Assembly (NCBI GenBank): GCA_023055425.1
Contig: JALGPY010000009.1
Span: forward strand, 52,142,616 to 52,206,615
DNA length: 64,000 nucleotides
Direction of reading: 5' to 3'
Source: Linanthus parryae
Taxonomy: Eukaryota > Streptophyta > Magnoliopsida > Ericales > Polemoniaceae
Below the pieces are notes generated by a model that worked only from the letters and a program-made list of their open reading frames with translations, was not told the DNA's origin and ran no database searches. Position 1 is the first letter of the stretch, and the number at the start of each line of letters is the position of its first letter. Positions 11,063-24,682 of this stretch are shown piece by piece. A program made the translations under genes and the position numbers.

Positions 11063-13731
11063 TGGTAAGAATTGTCATATGGGTTGTTTGAATGAAGTTG
11101 CTCATTGCATATGTTATATGGGTTTAGGGTAGACAAAGTTGTTTTGCTTACTGATATGGTTGAAGATGGGATGTTTTTGTAAACACAGACTAGTTAATTG
11201 CTATCTTCAATTGCTGTTGTGTTGTTGTTACTTGTGTATTTAAGATGAATATTTGGTGAATGATTCTTAAAGAATACTACTTAACAAGTATGTAAATCTG
11301 GTGGACTCTATGTTGTTTGGCTGCATGAAACCCTTGGCACTGTGTCTAAAGTATCATGTGAAACACTTATTTTCATCAGTAAATGCTTTTCTCAAGAGTT
11401 GAACCTGATGTCCTTGTTTGCAGCAATAGCACCCAGGGTTCATTTACAAAATTTATATTATAAGTTGCAAAAAATAAGAAAACTGTGTCTAATTAAGTAA
11501 ATACATTGAAACGTGGCTATATTAAGATGCCCCTTTTTATGAAGAACATTTTACCTATTCATTTCACTTCTTTCTTGAATAATGTTATCACCTAAGAGTA
11601 TAGTATTTACTTTGTACAATGGTGGTAATATATATTCGTCAACTTGATCGTTACATATATTTTGCTTGGTAAAAGCACCGGTTTGCATTGAAAGACATGG
11701 TGTTGCTGTGGTGTGGGATATTTCATCCTTTACTTGTGCAGTTCAAGCATGGCAAGGCTTTTCCATCACATGCCATAGAATAAAAATGATTGCAACAGGA
11801 ACTTGTTGATGTAAGTAGTTGCACCAGAAATGCTGTTTATATGGTTTCTAAATGATATAGACACACACGTGTTTTTAGCACTCTTTTTCATGGAGATAGA
11901 CCGCGTTGTGCTTGTTTGTGTACCTCACGAGGTTGAATTTGATGGTAAAGTCATCTCATGTTCTTATATGTCGTACCTGCCTATGCGTCTGCCACATTTT
12001 GTTTCACTATCTTATGCTTCAGTTATGAGATTCAGTCGTATGTTAGAGTGGCATTGTTCTCAATTACTGACCCAACATTGTGTTAGCGCTCCTGGACGAT
12101 GAAATTCCGGAAATAGTTAACACAAATTATCCATTTTATTTCATCTGAAATATGGTTTTAGTGCCATAAGTGATAACTGATAATTATGATTTTTTCTGAA
12201 TGTGCATCTGATCTAAAGACGTTGATGAATGTATTGCCTTCTTATCCAATTTAAGATTTCAGTAGAGGTTCTTGGTTCATACTTCATAGTCCAAACTGTC
12301 TATCTATCTCTCCAAATACCAGCAGCAATGGGGTTGGGGGCACAACTATTTCAAGAGTTTGATAGAGTTCCTTGGTTCTAGTGATAGAAGTTTCTCATTA
12401 CAAAAAATGAATTTCTACCTGAACGGGATATGGCTAGGGAGTGGAAGCGTACCCACTCACCGTTTTGCTTTTTTTTCCCCTATCACAAAAGATGATTTAG
12501 CTTCTGTAATTTAGCTAGAGGAAACTAGATTCACATTTAAACCATTTACCATCAAAGATACTGAACAGAACTGTGGTTGACGATTCTATCCTTGCTTTGC
12601 TCTTTTATTGTTGACTCGTAATTCTATCATTCAGCCATCACTAGTAAGATTTAGTGAACTCTTTGTCCTCTCTTGCCATTAGGCTCTTTCTTTCTCCATA
12701 TATTATATATTGAAGGCAATCATTTGTTTGAGTGAAACTAAGGCGATCATTTAACTTTCATGGTCTAGTAGAGATTTTCAAGATTTCATTAGCTGATGTC
12801 TTCATAAATAACTTACCTGACATTTGGATGCTCCAGTCAATTGAGGGTTTTAGATAATGTGGGTACCCTCAATTTTGGTCAAAATTTTGAAGTTACTTGC
12901 TCGTGTCTTGGGAAATGTTCCCTCTAGTGTAAAGCTGCTAGATGGGGAATAATAACAACTGTGGGTGTCACGGCTCTTTGGTCTGGATGTAGCATTTATG
13001 CAATCTTTATAGATTTGTGTTTAGGGACATTGCTTCTACTAACGGTGACATGCTGCCATGAATATTCAATGAGTACTTTCACATGCTGCCATGAATATTC
13101 AATGAGTACTTTCACATGCCATATAATAAAAATGATCGATCCCATTGTTTATCAGATTGAGTCTTGTATAGTATAGAAGTCCCCTTTTGATGTCTGCAGC
13201 TTCCTATTGCTTCCCCATCCGTGTTAGTTCATATTTAAGTTGGCCCTCAGGCTATTAAAATGTAATCATATTTAAAGTTGTATAGTATAAAATTCACCTG
13301 TAACACTTATTTGTGGGGTGCCCAATCATTTTGTCAAGTTATGATATGTGATGTTTCATTTGGTTCTTCCGTGCATTGAGGAAATGAAGGTTGTGTATTC
13401 GTGTAGGATGGTAATGAAGTCTTCTTTCGCATCAAGCGTAGCACGCAGCTGAAGAAGCTCATGAATGCCTACTGTGATCGTCAGTCTGTGGAGTTCAATT
13501 CCATTGCTTTCTTGTTCGATGGGCGTCGTCTCCGAGGAGAGCAAACTCCCGATGAGGTTCCTCTCTCTCTCACTCCTCTCTCTCTCTCCCTAAACAGTTA
13601 TGTGGAGTACTACTGTAACTTGAAGTATTCACTTGTATTTTCTCATGTTGTGTTCATCACTACAGCTGGAGATGGAAGATGGAGATGAGATTGATGCCAT
13701 GTTGCACCAGACGGGAGGATCGGCTGTTTAA
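10674..13731 (+). CDS. SUMO: small ubiquitin-like modifier (SUMO), three exons
   Basis: Exons 10674-10763, 13407-13556 and 13666-13731 encode 101 residues. Both introns (2643 and 109 bp) have GT-AG ends and lie between codons. The acidic N-tail (EEDKKPGDG) is followed by the ubiquitin-like beta-grasp fold with [32 protein letters not shown] and EQTPDE, then [12 protein letters not shown]. The protein ends TGGSAV, so a SUMO protease would remove three residues to expose the di-glycine (G97-G98) used for conjugation to target lysines through E1, SCE1 and E3 ligases. Length and sequence fit the plant SUMO1/2 class. The first ATG after the leader is used. The first intron is unusually long. All catalysis-relevant C-terminal residues are present, and I see no disruption. 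Confidence 0.97.
11025..11061 (+). repeat. poly-T tract (37 T) in SUMO intron 1
   Basis: Uninterrupted run of 37 T. It could be the tail of an old minus-strand retroposon, but no body is recognisable beside it. Confidence 0.8.
13048..13113 (+). repeat. 33-bp perfect tandem duplication in SUMO intron 1
   Basis: Two identical 33-bp units beginning ACATGCTGCCATG stand head to tail (13048-13080, 13081-13113). Being identical, they are probably recent. Confidence 0.9.
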
Positions 13732-14214
13732 GTAGTGCTTTGTTCTGGCGGTTGTGGACTGTAAACTTTAAAGTAGTTGAATCTTTATCTAAATCTAGTA
13801 GTAGTACATTCTCTGTGGTAAAAATAGGTTTGGGAGGTGAAAAAGATGAATATTAGCTGTTTCTTTTGTCGTAATTTAAGTCCTGCTCCTTGCGTCTATT
13901 TCTGTGTATTTTGATTCCTATGGTCGTAGATTTGAACTGGAAACTGGTCAGCAGTATGAGATGCGACAGCGCAATATTCTTTGTGCCAAGATTGGTTTCA
14001 TTTGTTACTGTTCGAAACCTTTGTTGGCTTGCTTCTCGACCTTGGCAGCACGAAGGTTGCTTTTGTTTTGAGAGGAAGCAAATTTGTTGTGTCTGTAAGC
14101 AGGGTTCTCCAGAATATACTAAGATGGCGCTGCAGAGTCGCCTTGATGTATTCCATGCTACTTCTTTTGAAACTCTTAGGTACAGCCTGTTCCGTTAGGG
14201 CTATTACACTTTTT
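13732..14214. other. SUMO 3' untranslated and downstream region
   Basis: Follows the SUMO stop. T-rich with no further coding exon of SUMO. Open frames here (for example 13890-14198) show no domain. Confidence 0.5.
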
Positions 14215-14324
14215 CCTTCTACTCAAGTTGCAGCCAAACTCGACATAAGCACTACATGGTAGCATCTTCCCTTCTACTCAAGTTTCAGCCAAACTCGACA
14301 TAAGCACTACATGGTAGCATCTTC
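14215..14324 (+). repeat. 55-bp tandem duplication between the convergent genes
   Basis: Two near-identical 55-bp units beginning CCTTCTACTCAAGTT, the second starting at 14270. Confidence 0.88.
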
Positions 14325-15177
14325 TTCTGATACCGATAATTTCTTGTCTATCACTGTACGGAGGTTAGCTAGGAAACCTCAGATCTGGAGCTTGGTATTG
14401 ATATCATTTAGGGTTAGCAGGTTCTCGGAGTCACAACTTGATCATATTGATGTATCGTGCTGCCGTTAGAGTCCAATTCATGGATGCGTTTCAGGGCCCA
14501 GAAGGCATGCCATTGTAAATGATGATCCTGGTCTCAGATGGCATGCCAGAGATCGTACCCAAGTCTTGGAAGAAAAGCCTCGTCTTGCACCCGAAGCCAA
14601 CACAAGATGGCCATGCAAGCGACAAAATACTATCCAAAATCTCAAAATTCACGAACAAGCGCAGAATGGATGAATCACTTTGGGATTGCAAGTGCGCGGC
14701 AAGTTTAAGAACAAGTACTGATGGTGCAATTCTCATGCAACTTCTATCTACCTTGCAATAATTTTTTGCAGATGAGATTACAAGGCAATCAGACCCAATT
14801 TACATCCAGTACACAAATTTGGTGTTCCACAAACAAGATGGCCTATTATGATATAACAAAATCAATTTACAAAGGTTATCATTAGTGCTCACAACTAATA
14901 AAACTATCTAAATAACTATATTTCTACTTCATGTACAGGTTTTTTTTGGTTATATCTATCTGTACATCATGCACAGCCTACGGTTTAGATACAGGGGGAT
15001 CAGATCAGCAGAAAGATTTAATAAAATCGTTTTTGTCTTAAATAGCAAATCACCCTTCCTACGGGGTTAATTTCAAGGGTCCTGTGCATTTGCTTCGGTA
15101 TGTCTCTCTGTATATAACTACATGTAAGGTTTCCAATTAGCGTCCTCGAACTGCTGAGCGAGAGTTGTTGCCGGAAG
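14325..15177. other. intergenic region and 3' UTR of the minus-strand membrane-protein gene
   Basis: Space between the stop codons of two convergent genes. AT-rich DNA after about 14750 is probably the 3' UTR of the minus-strand gene; the poly(A) site cannot be fixed by eye. The 243-bp open frame at 14519-14761 has no recognisable feature. Confidence 0.45.
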
Positions 15178-18100
15178 TCAGTTATGCTTCTTCTTCGAGT
15201 GTAATCTAGGATTCCGCGCATCTAACTGCAAAAGACAAGAATGATAAATTAAACCAAATTAGGATGGTCATAACCAGAAATTGCACCAAACAAACGCATG
15301 ATCATTAATAATACATCATTAAGAGATATGACGAAGTCCCCAACAAGCATCATCTCATCAAAATAAACCATAATCTGGCGTTTCTTCTTCCTACACCTAC
15401 TAGTTCCAGTTTCACATGCCATGGTAGATTTTGTGAATATTTTTAGATTCTAGTTCGGAACCCAGAAATTAGCAGGCTCTGCTACTTTGGAAGTGGGCTC
15501 TGCTGATTTCTTGTATATTTTGGAACCTAGTTTCCCTGCTTCTTTCAATCAGCAGGCTCTTAGTGTGTGTTTTGGGACCTAGTTTCCATGCTGATTGAAA
15601 TTATAATTTCTCATCTTTTCGTCAAGGTTGACGAAGTTGCATACGCAATTTGTATATCTATAGAGGGCCTAAAATCAGGAATCAGTCATTCATCTGTGGA
15701 AAGTACAGTAAAAAGGAAGCAGAAACTGGAAAATAGGATAGCTCATAATCAATAGTTCAATACTGTGGCCTAAGTCTAATATAGTGCATTTATTGGAACT
15801 ATATGTTGATACTCGACGATTTTACACTGCATGAGAAATCCAATAGACCCCATAGCAAACCCCCGCCCAACCCATATGAATCTGGTGCAACAGTGTAGGA
15901 GACGAATACCTCTCAGCCAATATGATATGGATACCTAAGGAGTAGTAGAATTTATAACTTTTTTTCTTCAAAAGGTGGAATTGTTAAGTTGTCATGGTAA
16001 TACTGGTTGAAGGTCAAAAAAACATGCATGCTCCAGTATTTACATACAGGCAATGAATTGTTGACGGAGCTTGAAGACAAAAGGAGAGTCGACTTGGCTA
16101 AATCACTAGTGCGAGAATCACATGCCAACGAAGGGAAAAGGGATCATTTTTATACACACGAGTCTAAAGGACAACTACATATACAGGAAAACCGATCATT
16201 CTCTCTTATTAGAATATACAGAGTAGTTCTTCTACACAGAGTGGCAGTAGCCAGACAAAGGTTTAGGCTACCAGAAACTGACAATAACAATAAACTTAGT
16301 TAGAAATCATGCAAAGGCCTCTGAAGATAAACATGGCAGTTCATGCATCGAGCATAAGTATCATCTTTAATGGCGATTAAGTGTGAACTTAAATCTAAGT
16401 AAACACGATAGAATATATTTTTGAAGTAGTATCCTTGCTATTGCTACTAATAAGAGATCAACTCAAATCAATGAGTCTGTAGTCCAATTGCTTGAAGTCT
16501 GTTGCATGGATGAATTTCTCAAGTTTCTTTTGAACGTGGTGTAGATTTTCACTATAAATAGCAGTAACAACAAAATATTTTTGTTGAGCTTCCGATTTAC
16601 GTGCTTAGCTCAACTTAACAAACCCTAATATCAACACAATCGTGATTACTAAGATGAAAACATCTGGTACGAGTTCATTTCAATGACTGACCAACAATTA
16701 AAGATTTCGGTTAAGCTCAGCTCTTAAATATTAATAGAGTTTAAAATTCCAATACCTACAACAACTTACCACATTTTGGGTTCCACATGTCTGTCCTCTG
16801 TGACTATAATCTGATAGCTGCAACCTCTGAGCGGGTGGCGGCAACCTCTGAGTGGGCTGAAACATCCTCTGGATGAACTCCCGAGAGTGATTATAGATGC
16901 TGCAAACATGGCATTGAAAATTTTCAAATTGAATTGGTATCGGAGCATTTTTCTTCCAGAACTTGAAGGAAACTGAAGGCAAAATATGTGAGTGTGCGTG
17001 TGTGTGTGTATCTTTCCTCCGGCAGAATAGACAAGAAGCCCGGGTGCTTTCATAGGAACAATATTCAGCACATAAAACATTCGCGTCTCTTTTAAATGAG
17101 AATTTGTGGAGAAAATGAACTCCCTAAGTACCAAGAACTGAAGCAAAATACAAACCACATGAATGAAAGTTTTGAATTCCACTCGATATCTTTTATGATT
17201 TCTCTTCAAGATGCAAGAACCAGTAGACTTCAGTATTATTGAAAAAAGAGGCAGAAAACGGACATAGCACTTACCTCTACTAAGAATATTCCAGTCCCAA
17301 CTACTATTCACTGTGTCCAATAGTCGATAAGATTGAAGAAAGATGAGTGTTTTATAATAAGGGATTAGGCAATTAAAGATAACGCCAAGTTAAAGTCTTC
17401 AGTGTTCACTTGAAGGCGTATACCGATTTCCATTTCAATATGATAAACCAAGTTATAGCTGGAAAGCAATGCAGTATTTTCCAAAAGAGGAAAGACAGAT
17501 TCTTGCACGCATAATTAATATTAGTGGTGAGAAACTACACTACCATTCAATCCAGAAAAAAATGATATGAAAGCTTCGACACTACAACTGGTAATTAAAA
17601 CAGGGAACAAGCACAGAAAGCAAAGCCAATCCATACCTAAGGCGGTGCCTATTGCAGGCTGCGAAGAAGGCAACAAAACCATGTAAAATAGTCCGCAAGG
17701 CACGGAATACCTACACAAAGATAGTTTAAAAAAAGAGAAAAATCGAGTTAGCAAAATATTATTTTGTCACGTAGAGTTCTTGTACGACCCATTAAAGATA
17801 GGTGGTCAACCTGAGAGAAAAGGTCATTCCAAAGTGAACGCCACAAGGAAACTTCAACAGCTGTAACTGTAGCCTCTGCTTTTGAAGCGAACTTGATGAT
17901 GCTACTAGCAAACAGCCAAACATCACGGAGTAATTGATATATGGATGAAAAGAAGAATGTCAGGCAGCCCGCCAATGCAACTATTAGCCGTATCGGAGCA
18001 TAAAGTATCTCCCAAAGGATCCAGAAAATTGGGTATATAATAGATGTTGCTGCAGCAAATACAACAGAGAGTGACATCAGAAGATAATTTAATAGTGCAT

Positions 18101-21100
18101 CACCGAAAGTACAAAGAGAGCATATAGAATAAATATATCACATCAGGGGGAAAACATACCGATAGTCCAGATAGCCGTCAGGATGAACCATACAGGTAAT
18201 AAGATAATCTCAACCAGATTCTCTACAAGATTGAAGGAAGATTCAACTGCTAACCAAATGACTGAAAATAGGCTCCCTATTATTTCTATGCACACATTCC
18301 ATAAAGGTAGGATAAGTTCCAAAAATTCCACTAGTGGCCCGGCCAATGGCTGTGTGAGAACAGAGATGAACGACCGGAACGTGCGCGTAACCATTAGGAA
18401 CCATGTAAGAGCCTTCTGAAAGTTATGTAGGAATAACATTGTCCCCAAATACCTGATCCTAGTTATCATCTCCCAGGTTTCTATCCAGTCAAAAAGAGGA
18501 CCACACAATCGAGATGCGGTTGCTTTCAGAACTGGGACATTTTTGTATAAATCATAAAATCCAATAAGCACCGTGACAATAGAAATCAGCACATATAACG
18601 TTCTTGCCAGCGGACACATCCATGGACGATATAGATGGCAAAACACAGGGTATGACTGCAAAAATAGGACCCAAGATGGAAGGCCGGCTTCTAATAAAGT
18701 CAGTAGTCGCAGATCAGAGATAACAATATCCTTTATTTCGAATGGCAGGTCCCGATCATTAAAGCGGAACAGTATTAGAACATCCTTGTACTCGGTAGCT
18801 TCAACTAACTCTTCACAATCACTACAGGTCTCAGAAAGTACTGGCGAATCAATCACCTCACCACATGTCTCTGCAGTATACATGTCAATATCAAGAGGAG
18901 TACTGTCAGACTTGATAACTTTTCTCTTCTTGTAAGGTCCTTCGAGAGGTGGGGTGTCAACTATACTTGATCCAGTGTCAGTCCTCGTTGGATATACTTT
19001 GAATCTGTCACCACTGCGGCAAGGAAACTGACCCTGAGTGCACAAAATATCGTCATCATCACAGGTATCCTGGTCATCACAAAAACTGCTGGTACTTGGA
19101 AAATTTTCCTCAGCATCATAAAATACTTCTCCTACAGAAAATTAAACAGCACATTCAACAAGTTAAAATTTCCATGCCCGTATGAAAATGTGAAGTTAAC
19201 CTAGAAACAATCAGATTCACATCTAGCAAACTCAAGTATACATGCATGCTCATTGGGATGCTGGGGTTTTGCAAGTAAACAGATTTTGGATATAATGTAA
19301 CTTGAATAGGTCAACTAAAACAAGTCAGAAACCATCAACTCGATGGTGACTACAGGAAAGTGATGTGAGATATGTCCAAGAAGAGCTTCTATGCAGCACA
19401 ACAACTGCAGCTTTTCTGAACATATGTAAACACAGTGGTATGTTGGAAGAAACAGTGCTATTAACTTTCTAAGTACCCGGATTCCAGAGTAAAGAGTTGG
19501 TGATGCCCTTTAGAATCCGGTACAAGTAAGTGTAGGTGTCTTCTGATGGTTCATAGAAATGAAATATGATAACTCTGGATCCCCCAACTCACCGTTTCGA
19601 AATGCAACATCATCATTTTTCAGTTTGCAGGTAACCATATGGCTCGGCAGGAATTTTAGAATACTTACTCAGAAAGTGAGCTAATGAGAATTTCTGAGAA
19701 TCCCATAAAAAAAAATAAAAAAAAAATAAAATAAAGAGAATTTCTGAGAAAAACTTTAACGTGTAGATTATAACAAGAATTTATACATCGGCTAGAGATT
19801 TGGTCATTTTTTCCTAAAAAGGGGTTTTCACAACAATAGGGTGATTATCCGCGCTAAACAAAACTGAACAACCCACCTACAGGCAAGGCAAAACCACTTT
19901 ATCCACTGTGGTTTCACTTTTGTGATCAGAAGATACCATTACTTGCCTGGCACAGTGAGACGTAGCAGGTAAGACCATGGTCATATTTTACGGTTGGGTA
20001 TAGCGAAACTCAAATTACTAGGTAGTAGTTTAGCAATGAATATTGTGGCACAGCCATTTAAATCAATGTCCGGACATAATTTTATCCATTTAAGTTGATA
20101 TAAGCTACAAACTAGAGAGGAAAAGAATATTAATCTTAGAGTTACCTAGGATATTGATAGAATAGTCATGCTGATTCCTTATCCCCTTCATCACCTCTCA
20201 AGTGAAAGCCCTTGCAGTCAGCTCGATTGATGACAACCTAAGTCACTAAAAACATTTGACTATGGAGTTTATGAGCCAAATCCGGCCTAATCCGCAAGCT
20301 CAAAAAAACCGAGCACAATCCCTTGCCTGAAATCAATACTGAGGCCAGTAGAGCCATTTATTTGCCCAGCATGTTGTGCCCAGCCTAAAGCAACTGAAAG
20401 TCTAAACTGATTTAGAAAACCCACTACGTGAGTCCTCATACAACCTAGCTAAGATCTGAGACCAGCATCCATATATACTAAATACTAACATCCAGGCGCC
20501 TTATTACAACTCAGTCTAAATTTTCTTTTTGTTAACTCCAATATTATCAAGAACTCTTTGAAATGTTGGTTTTGGTAAATGCAATTAGTTATACAATCCT
20601 CATGTACCAGGAAAAAGCTTTACATCATCCTGCCGCAAGTCTTCTACCAATTGCTTTATACACTTTCTGCAAATGGAGACGAATAACTATGACACCTTCA
20701 ACTAGATAAACTAATCTCTCACCAGCAGAGATGCATAATGATTGAATAGTGCACTGTACTAAAGAAAACAATCTTGCAACAGAACAAATCTTAGCCGCAA
20801 GACTAGATAGTGAGACATCGGGATTTCATATCAAACCATCATTATCTTGATGCAAGATAACCACTACATGCCCGGTTATCATGAAACAAAAGGAACTTCT
20901 TTCATCAAATCAAAAGTTAAGCGGATGAGAAACATACCTATGTTAGAGGCTAGATAGTCTTTCAAGATATGTTGCTCATGTTGTGTCCCCGGAAACCATA
21001 ATGATATGAGGTCATTAGCTTCTGCTACACTATCGAATTCCCATCTTTTCATATGTTTAGCTTCTATAGCAAGGGATGTATCCGTCTGAAAATACACATA

Positions 21101-22420
21101 GAGCATTAATAAGCAACAAGTACAAAATGGATTTTGAATTAAGATACAGCCTTTAGTTACAAAGATACCTGAAGTTCATTCAAATAATTGATGCCACGGA
21201 CATCAGACCAAGCAACTTCAAAAACTATAAATCCATATAGGGTCTTGTTCAATTTACTATTAATGATCAACGACCTCTGCAGTTTTTTTACAGGTAACAA
21301 TGCCCTTTTCCGAGATAGTGTGGCAGCATCGATCAGCGAAAACCATTTTTCTAACGGCTTTGATTTTTTTGCATTAGATGTTGGATTACCCTTCAACTCA
21401 AGCAGCTTGTCGGTATGCTTTCTGGACTTCCGCACTTTGCTGTTTGCAAATGGGGATAACCTGGACTGCAGATACAAATAAACATTGTGAACTTGCCAGC
21501 CCCAACTGTAAAAGAAAAACTACAAGTCGATATGCATAGACAACATCTGTAGCAACCTTAGTGACCATCAATTGCCATAAATGTGCAGACCGATAGCCAA
21601 GGTCATCCAACCATGGTCTGTTGTCCACCAAGATATATAACTTCTTGCTATCGGGCGCCAAGAATAGGCTAAGATGAGAAAGATACGACTGCAAATCTCT
21701 GAAACAAGGGCCAAAGATTTAGTAAAAACTGAGAAAACATTGCTTTAAACTTCATACATTTCATGTCAGAGAATTGGCATATCCAACTTTGTGATTATCA
21801 CCTAATTCAAACATGAACCTACAGGTAATAAACAGTTCCATATTTGAGTATTTCTCATCAGAACACTTCGGAATACTATAAACATTAAAGCCCGTACTAT
21901 AACCTACAACAGCGAGAGGAACAAATAGGCAATGGATAGCTAGATCAAGTCATTTAGCTTTATATTCGCGGTTTAGTCCTCGCATCTCCTCCCCCGAACT
22001 CTATAACATGCTAGAATACAAAAAAAAAAAAAAAAATGCTTCGACAGATATTTTCCATCAATTTTACTCTCCAACAAGGTAGCATAATACTACTTAACAG
22101 ATGAGTGAAACAGCATAGTTTCATGGTATTCACTCCAAGCAACTACTAAATACATTGTGAACATGAATTAAATTTAGTCACTGCTTTGAAGATTGTACTT
22201 GAAAGCTTGCATCAAACAATGAAATATCACCAATGCAGTTACGAATTGCAATTCAATTACAAACAAATTCAGATGCGAAAATCACAAATCGGACAAAAGA
22301 ACTACTATTCCATTCCAAATTTTTCAAAACGAAGAAATTACCGGATGAACAATGTTCTTACCCAATTTGCAAGCCTGTCAGAGGGAAAATATAGCGGCGA
22401 TCACTCCTAGCTCTCTCCAT
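15178..22420 (-). CDS. uncharacterised plant multi-pass membrane protein, nine exons
   Basis: Exons on the minus strand: 22420-22362, 21698-21557, 21465-21169, 21085-20938, 19131-18160, 18049-17811, 17710-17637, 16899-16770 and 15225-15178. All introns have GT-AG ends, phases agree, and the total is 2109 nt (702 residues plus stop). The protein starts MERARSDRRYIF. Residues 1-215 look soluble. An acidic stretch (CDDDD, near 236) and a basic cluster (KKRKVIK, near 283) follow. Hydrophobic segments lie near 389-409, 479-539 and 541-580. A basic tail with RLHSKKK ends the protein. I recognise no named domain and give no function. Exons 7 to 9 are short; exon 9 (15 residues) is chosen by phase and a clean acceptor. 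The donor after exon 2 (AAG|GTTGCT) and that after exon 6 (CAG|GTTGAC) are weak, so those two boundaries are the least certain. Confidence 0.85.
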
Positions 22421-22712
22421 TGACGACAAATTCGCAAGCTGTTTCTGTTTCTGTTCCAAATTCAAACCAAACACAACACAAACCAAATCAGCCTCCAATT
22501 CACCAATTCAACAACGAAATCGACGAAATAATCCAGAGAAGGCAACGCTCAGAAGAAGAAGAAGACCTGAAATCGAGGAAAGAAGAAGAAGAGAATCACC
22601 GCCGAACTTCATACCAGAGAAGACGAAACACGTTGACGGAAGCGATTGAAACCGAATCAAAGGCCAACTACACGAGACACGCACATCATAGGGGCGTGTT
22701 CTTGCTTATAAT

Positions 22713-22917
22713 GTTCTCTTGTTGTCCAATTTGGGTAAATTCACTTTTTCTTAGGTGATGTATTTGTCTAGTAATCATATTTGTACGTGGTTGATTAAGG
22801 TAATGGAGACACGTGTTCTCTTGTTCTCCAAATTTGGGTAAATTCACTTTTTCTTAGGTGATGTATTTGTCTAGTAATCATGTTTGTAAGTGGTTGATTA
22901 AGGTAATGGAGAGACGT
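22713..22917 (+). repeat. 102-bp tandem duplication upstream of the membrane-protein gene
   Basis: Two near-identical copies (22713-22814, 22815-22917), each starting GTTCTCTTGTT and ending with an AGACACGT or AGAGACGT motif. It lies about 300 bp upstream of the minus-strand ATG at 22420, so it may be promoter-proximal. Confidence 0.88.
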
Positions 22918-24084
22918 CACACATTAATTGTTTTGTTTGGGTTACCTTGTACGCAAACTTCTTATTTTATTTTTAAAAAATTACTTTTGTCGTAAGTTGA
23001 GTTCGAACCAGGACTTCATGCATGAGCTACCACCCTAAATGTATGCAAACTTCTTATTCTTAAGCAAAAGTAGTGATTTTGACTATTTTGGGGTTTAAAA
23101 AAATGCAACATCCTTTTCCGACTAGCAAATATGTTTTTGGGAGTATGCGCGTTCAAGTTGTGTATTAGAACTAGACAGCGATACAAACCACTGCTAAGTT
23201 TTAAATAAATATAAAGTTATACGATCAAGTTTATTCATGAGACCAAAAACGATCACAAGAACTTAGTCTTTAATTGTCCGTAATTTTGGTGCAAAATCAT
23301 ACTAATTGATAGGTATGTTTTGAGAAGAAACTAGGTTGAACTAGTGATATATGTGTGTGTGTATTCCTATTAGAAAATAGTGCAGTTCCAACATACATTC
23401 TTCAAGATGTGTCTGGTCATATATATATAACACCAGTGACAAGAAATTTAATTGAACATGTCATTATGCGGACTTGTGACATTAAACAGAAGTTACAATT
23501 GCTTCTCCTCTAACCTAATGCACAATTTCAAGTTATATTACAAAATTTGTAATGAATATAACAAGCTACTCCGCATCATTATTGTATGATGAATAAAATC
23601 GGTAATTGAAAATTTTGCAAAAATAAACATGCAAACATTGCATGTAATCATACATTTTACATGTTTGTTCTTTTCATGCCAAAAGTAGAACAGAAAAAAA
23701 GAGAAAACTCGAACCTGACTCTAGATCAAACGAGTTTCGGCACTGCAACCTGTCTTTTTCGTTATGTGAGAAGACTTTGATCGACTCCTTGGCTTTGCTT
23801 TCTATTCTATATTTGAATTGCTGAAAACACAAATGGTTGTTGACATTAACATGGCAAAGTGTTTTAAGATGATGGTGGGCATGCATATTAATTATTGCAA
23901 ATGAAATTTTCAAAGGTGCCAATTTCCTGCTTTTAATGATGATATATTCACCATTTGCACTCGGTATCACACTTTACCAAGTCGGTACCAATAAGACTGA
24001 GGACGACTTTTGTGTTTCCTCTCTCTCCTCCAAATTCATGCGTCCTCAGATACTGCCATGAAGTATTCATACTTGAACTTTTAC
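22918..24084. other. intergenic, no gene seen
   Basis: AT-rich DNA. GAGTTCGAACCAGGAC near 23000 resembles the B-box-containing repeat at 9.5 and 10.3 kb. The open frame at 23674-23970 (minus) has no domain and biased composition. Confidence 0.45.
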
Positions 24085-24212
24085 CACCTGGTAATTTGGA
24101 CAGTAAAACGATTCAAATTTTTTAATAATTTTTTCATTGAGTTGTAGTGCAAGACCAAACAAAGATCTTCAAATTTTTTCATCATTTTGCTAACTAAATT
24201 ACCGGATCAAAG
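24085..24212. mobile_element. MITE-like inverted-repeat element, copy A
   Basis: Left arm GGTAATTTGGACAGTAAAAC near 24090 is answered by a right arm, TTTTGCTAACTAAATTACC near 24185-24203, in inverted orientation. The same arms, diverged, occur near 24.75-24.87 kb and 61.87-62.00 kb. Outer ends are not clear here. Confidence 0.55.
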
Positions 24213-24682
24213 CATGAATGCCGTGTCCCCGTGTCAGGCAAGTGTCGCTGTTGTAGGGTGGGACTCGGCAGAGGTAATGATCCGGTGTGTCCGTTAAAGT
24301 TCGCTCACTTTTAACTGACCCAGTCATCAGCACTTATCGAATTAGTGAACGGGACCCGCCGAGGTTTTGGACGCATCTGAGCCGGCAATCATAGACAACA
24401 TGGTAGGTCCCAGTAAGCCGTTGGCGGGATACTTCTGTTTTGTGTGGAGGGTGTGCAATAATACTATGGGACACGCCACACTGTATCATCAAGAAACCGC
24501 ACGATCATGGGGCACCACAGCACCAGTGGGTTTTGTCACGACAAAATGACGAAGACAATAACATGCATGGAGAAGAATGATATGTTGTGGTTTGAAGTAT
24601 TTTTCTATTGTATTTTCTATATATCCACGACGTATAATATTATTTTGGTTACTTTTTCGATAAACATCACAAACCACCTATC

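Noticed and set aside
17748..17808. Extending exon 6 of the membrane-protein gene to its in-frame stop
   Set aside because: A donor at 17810 joins in phase to a convincing exon at 17710-17637 and then further exons; the extension ends after 20 unrelated residues.
23674..23970. 98-codon minus-strand frame
   Set aside because: AT-rich DNA, no domain, no splice or promoter context.
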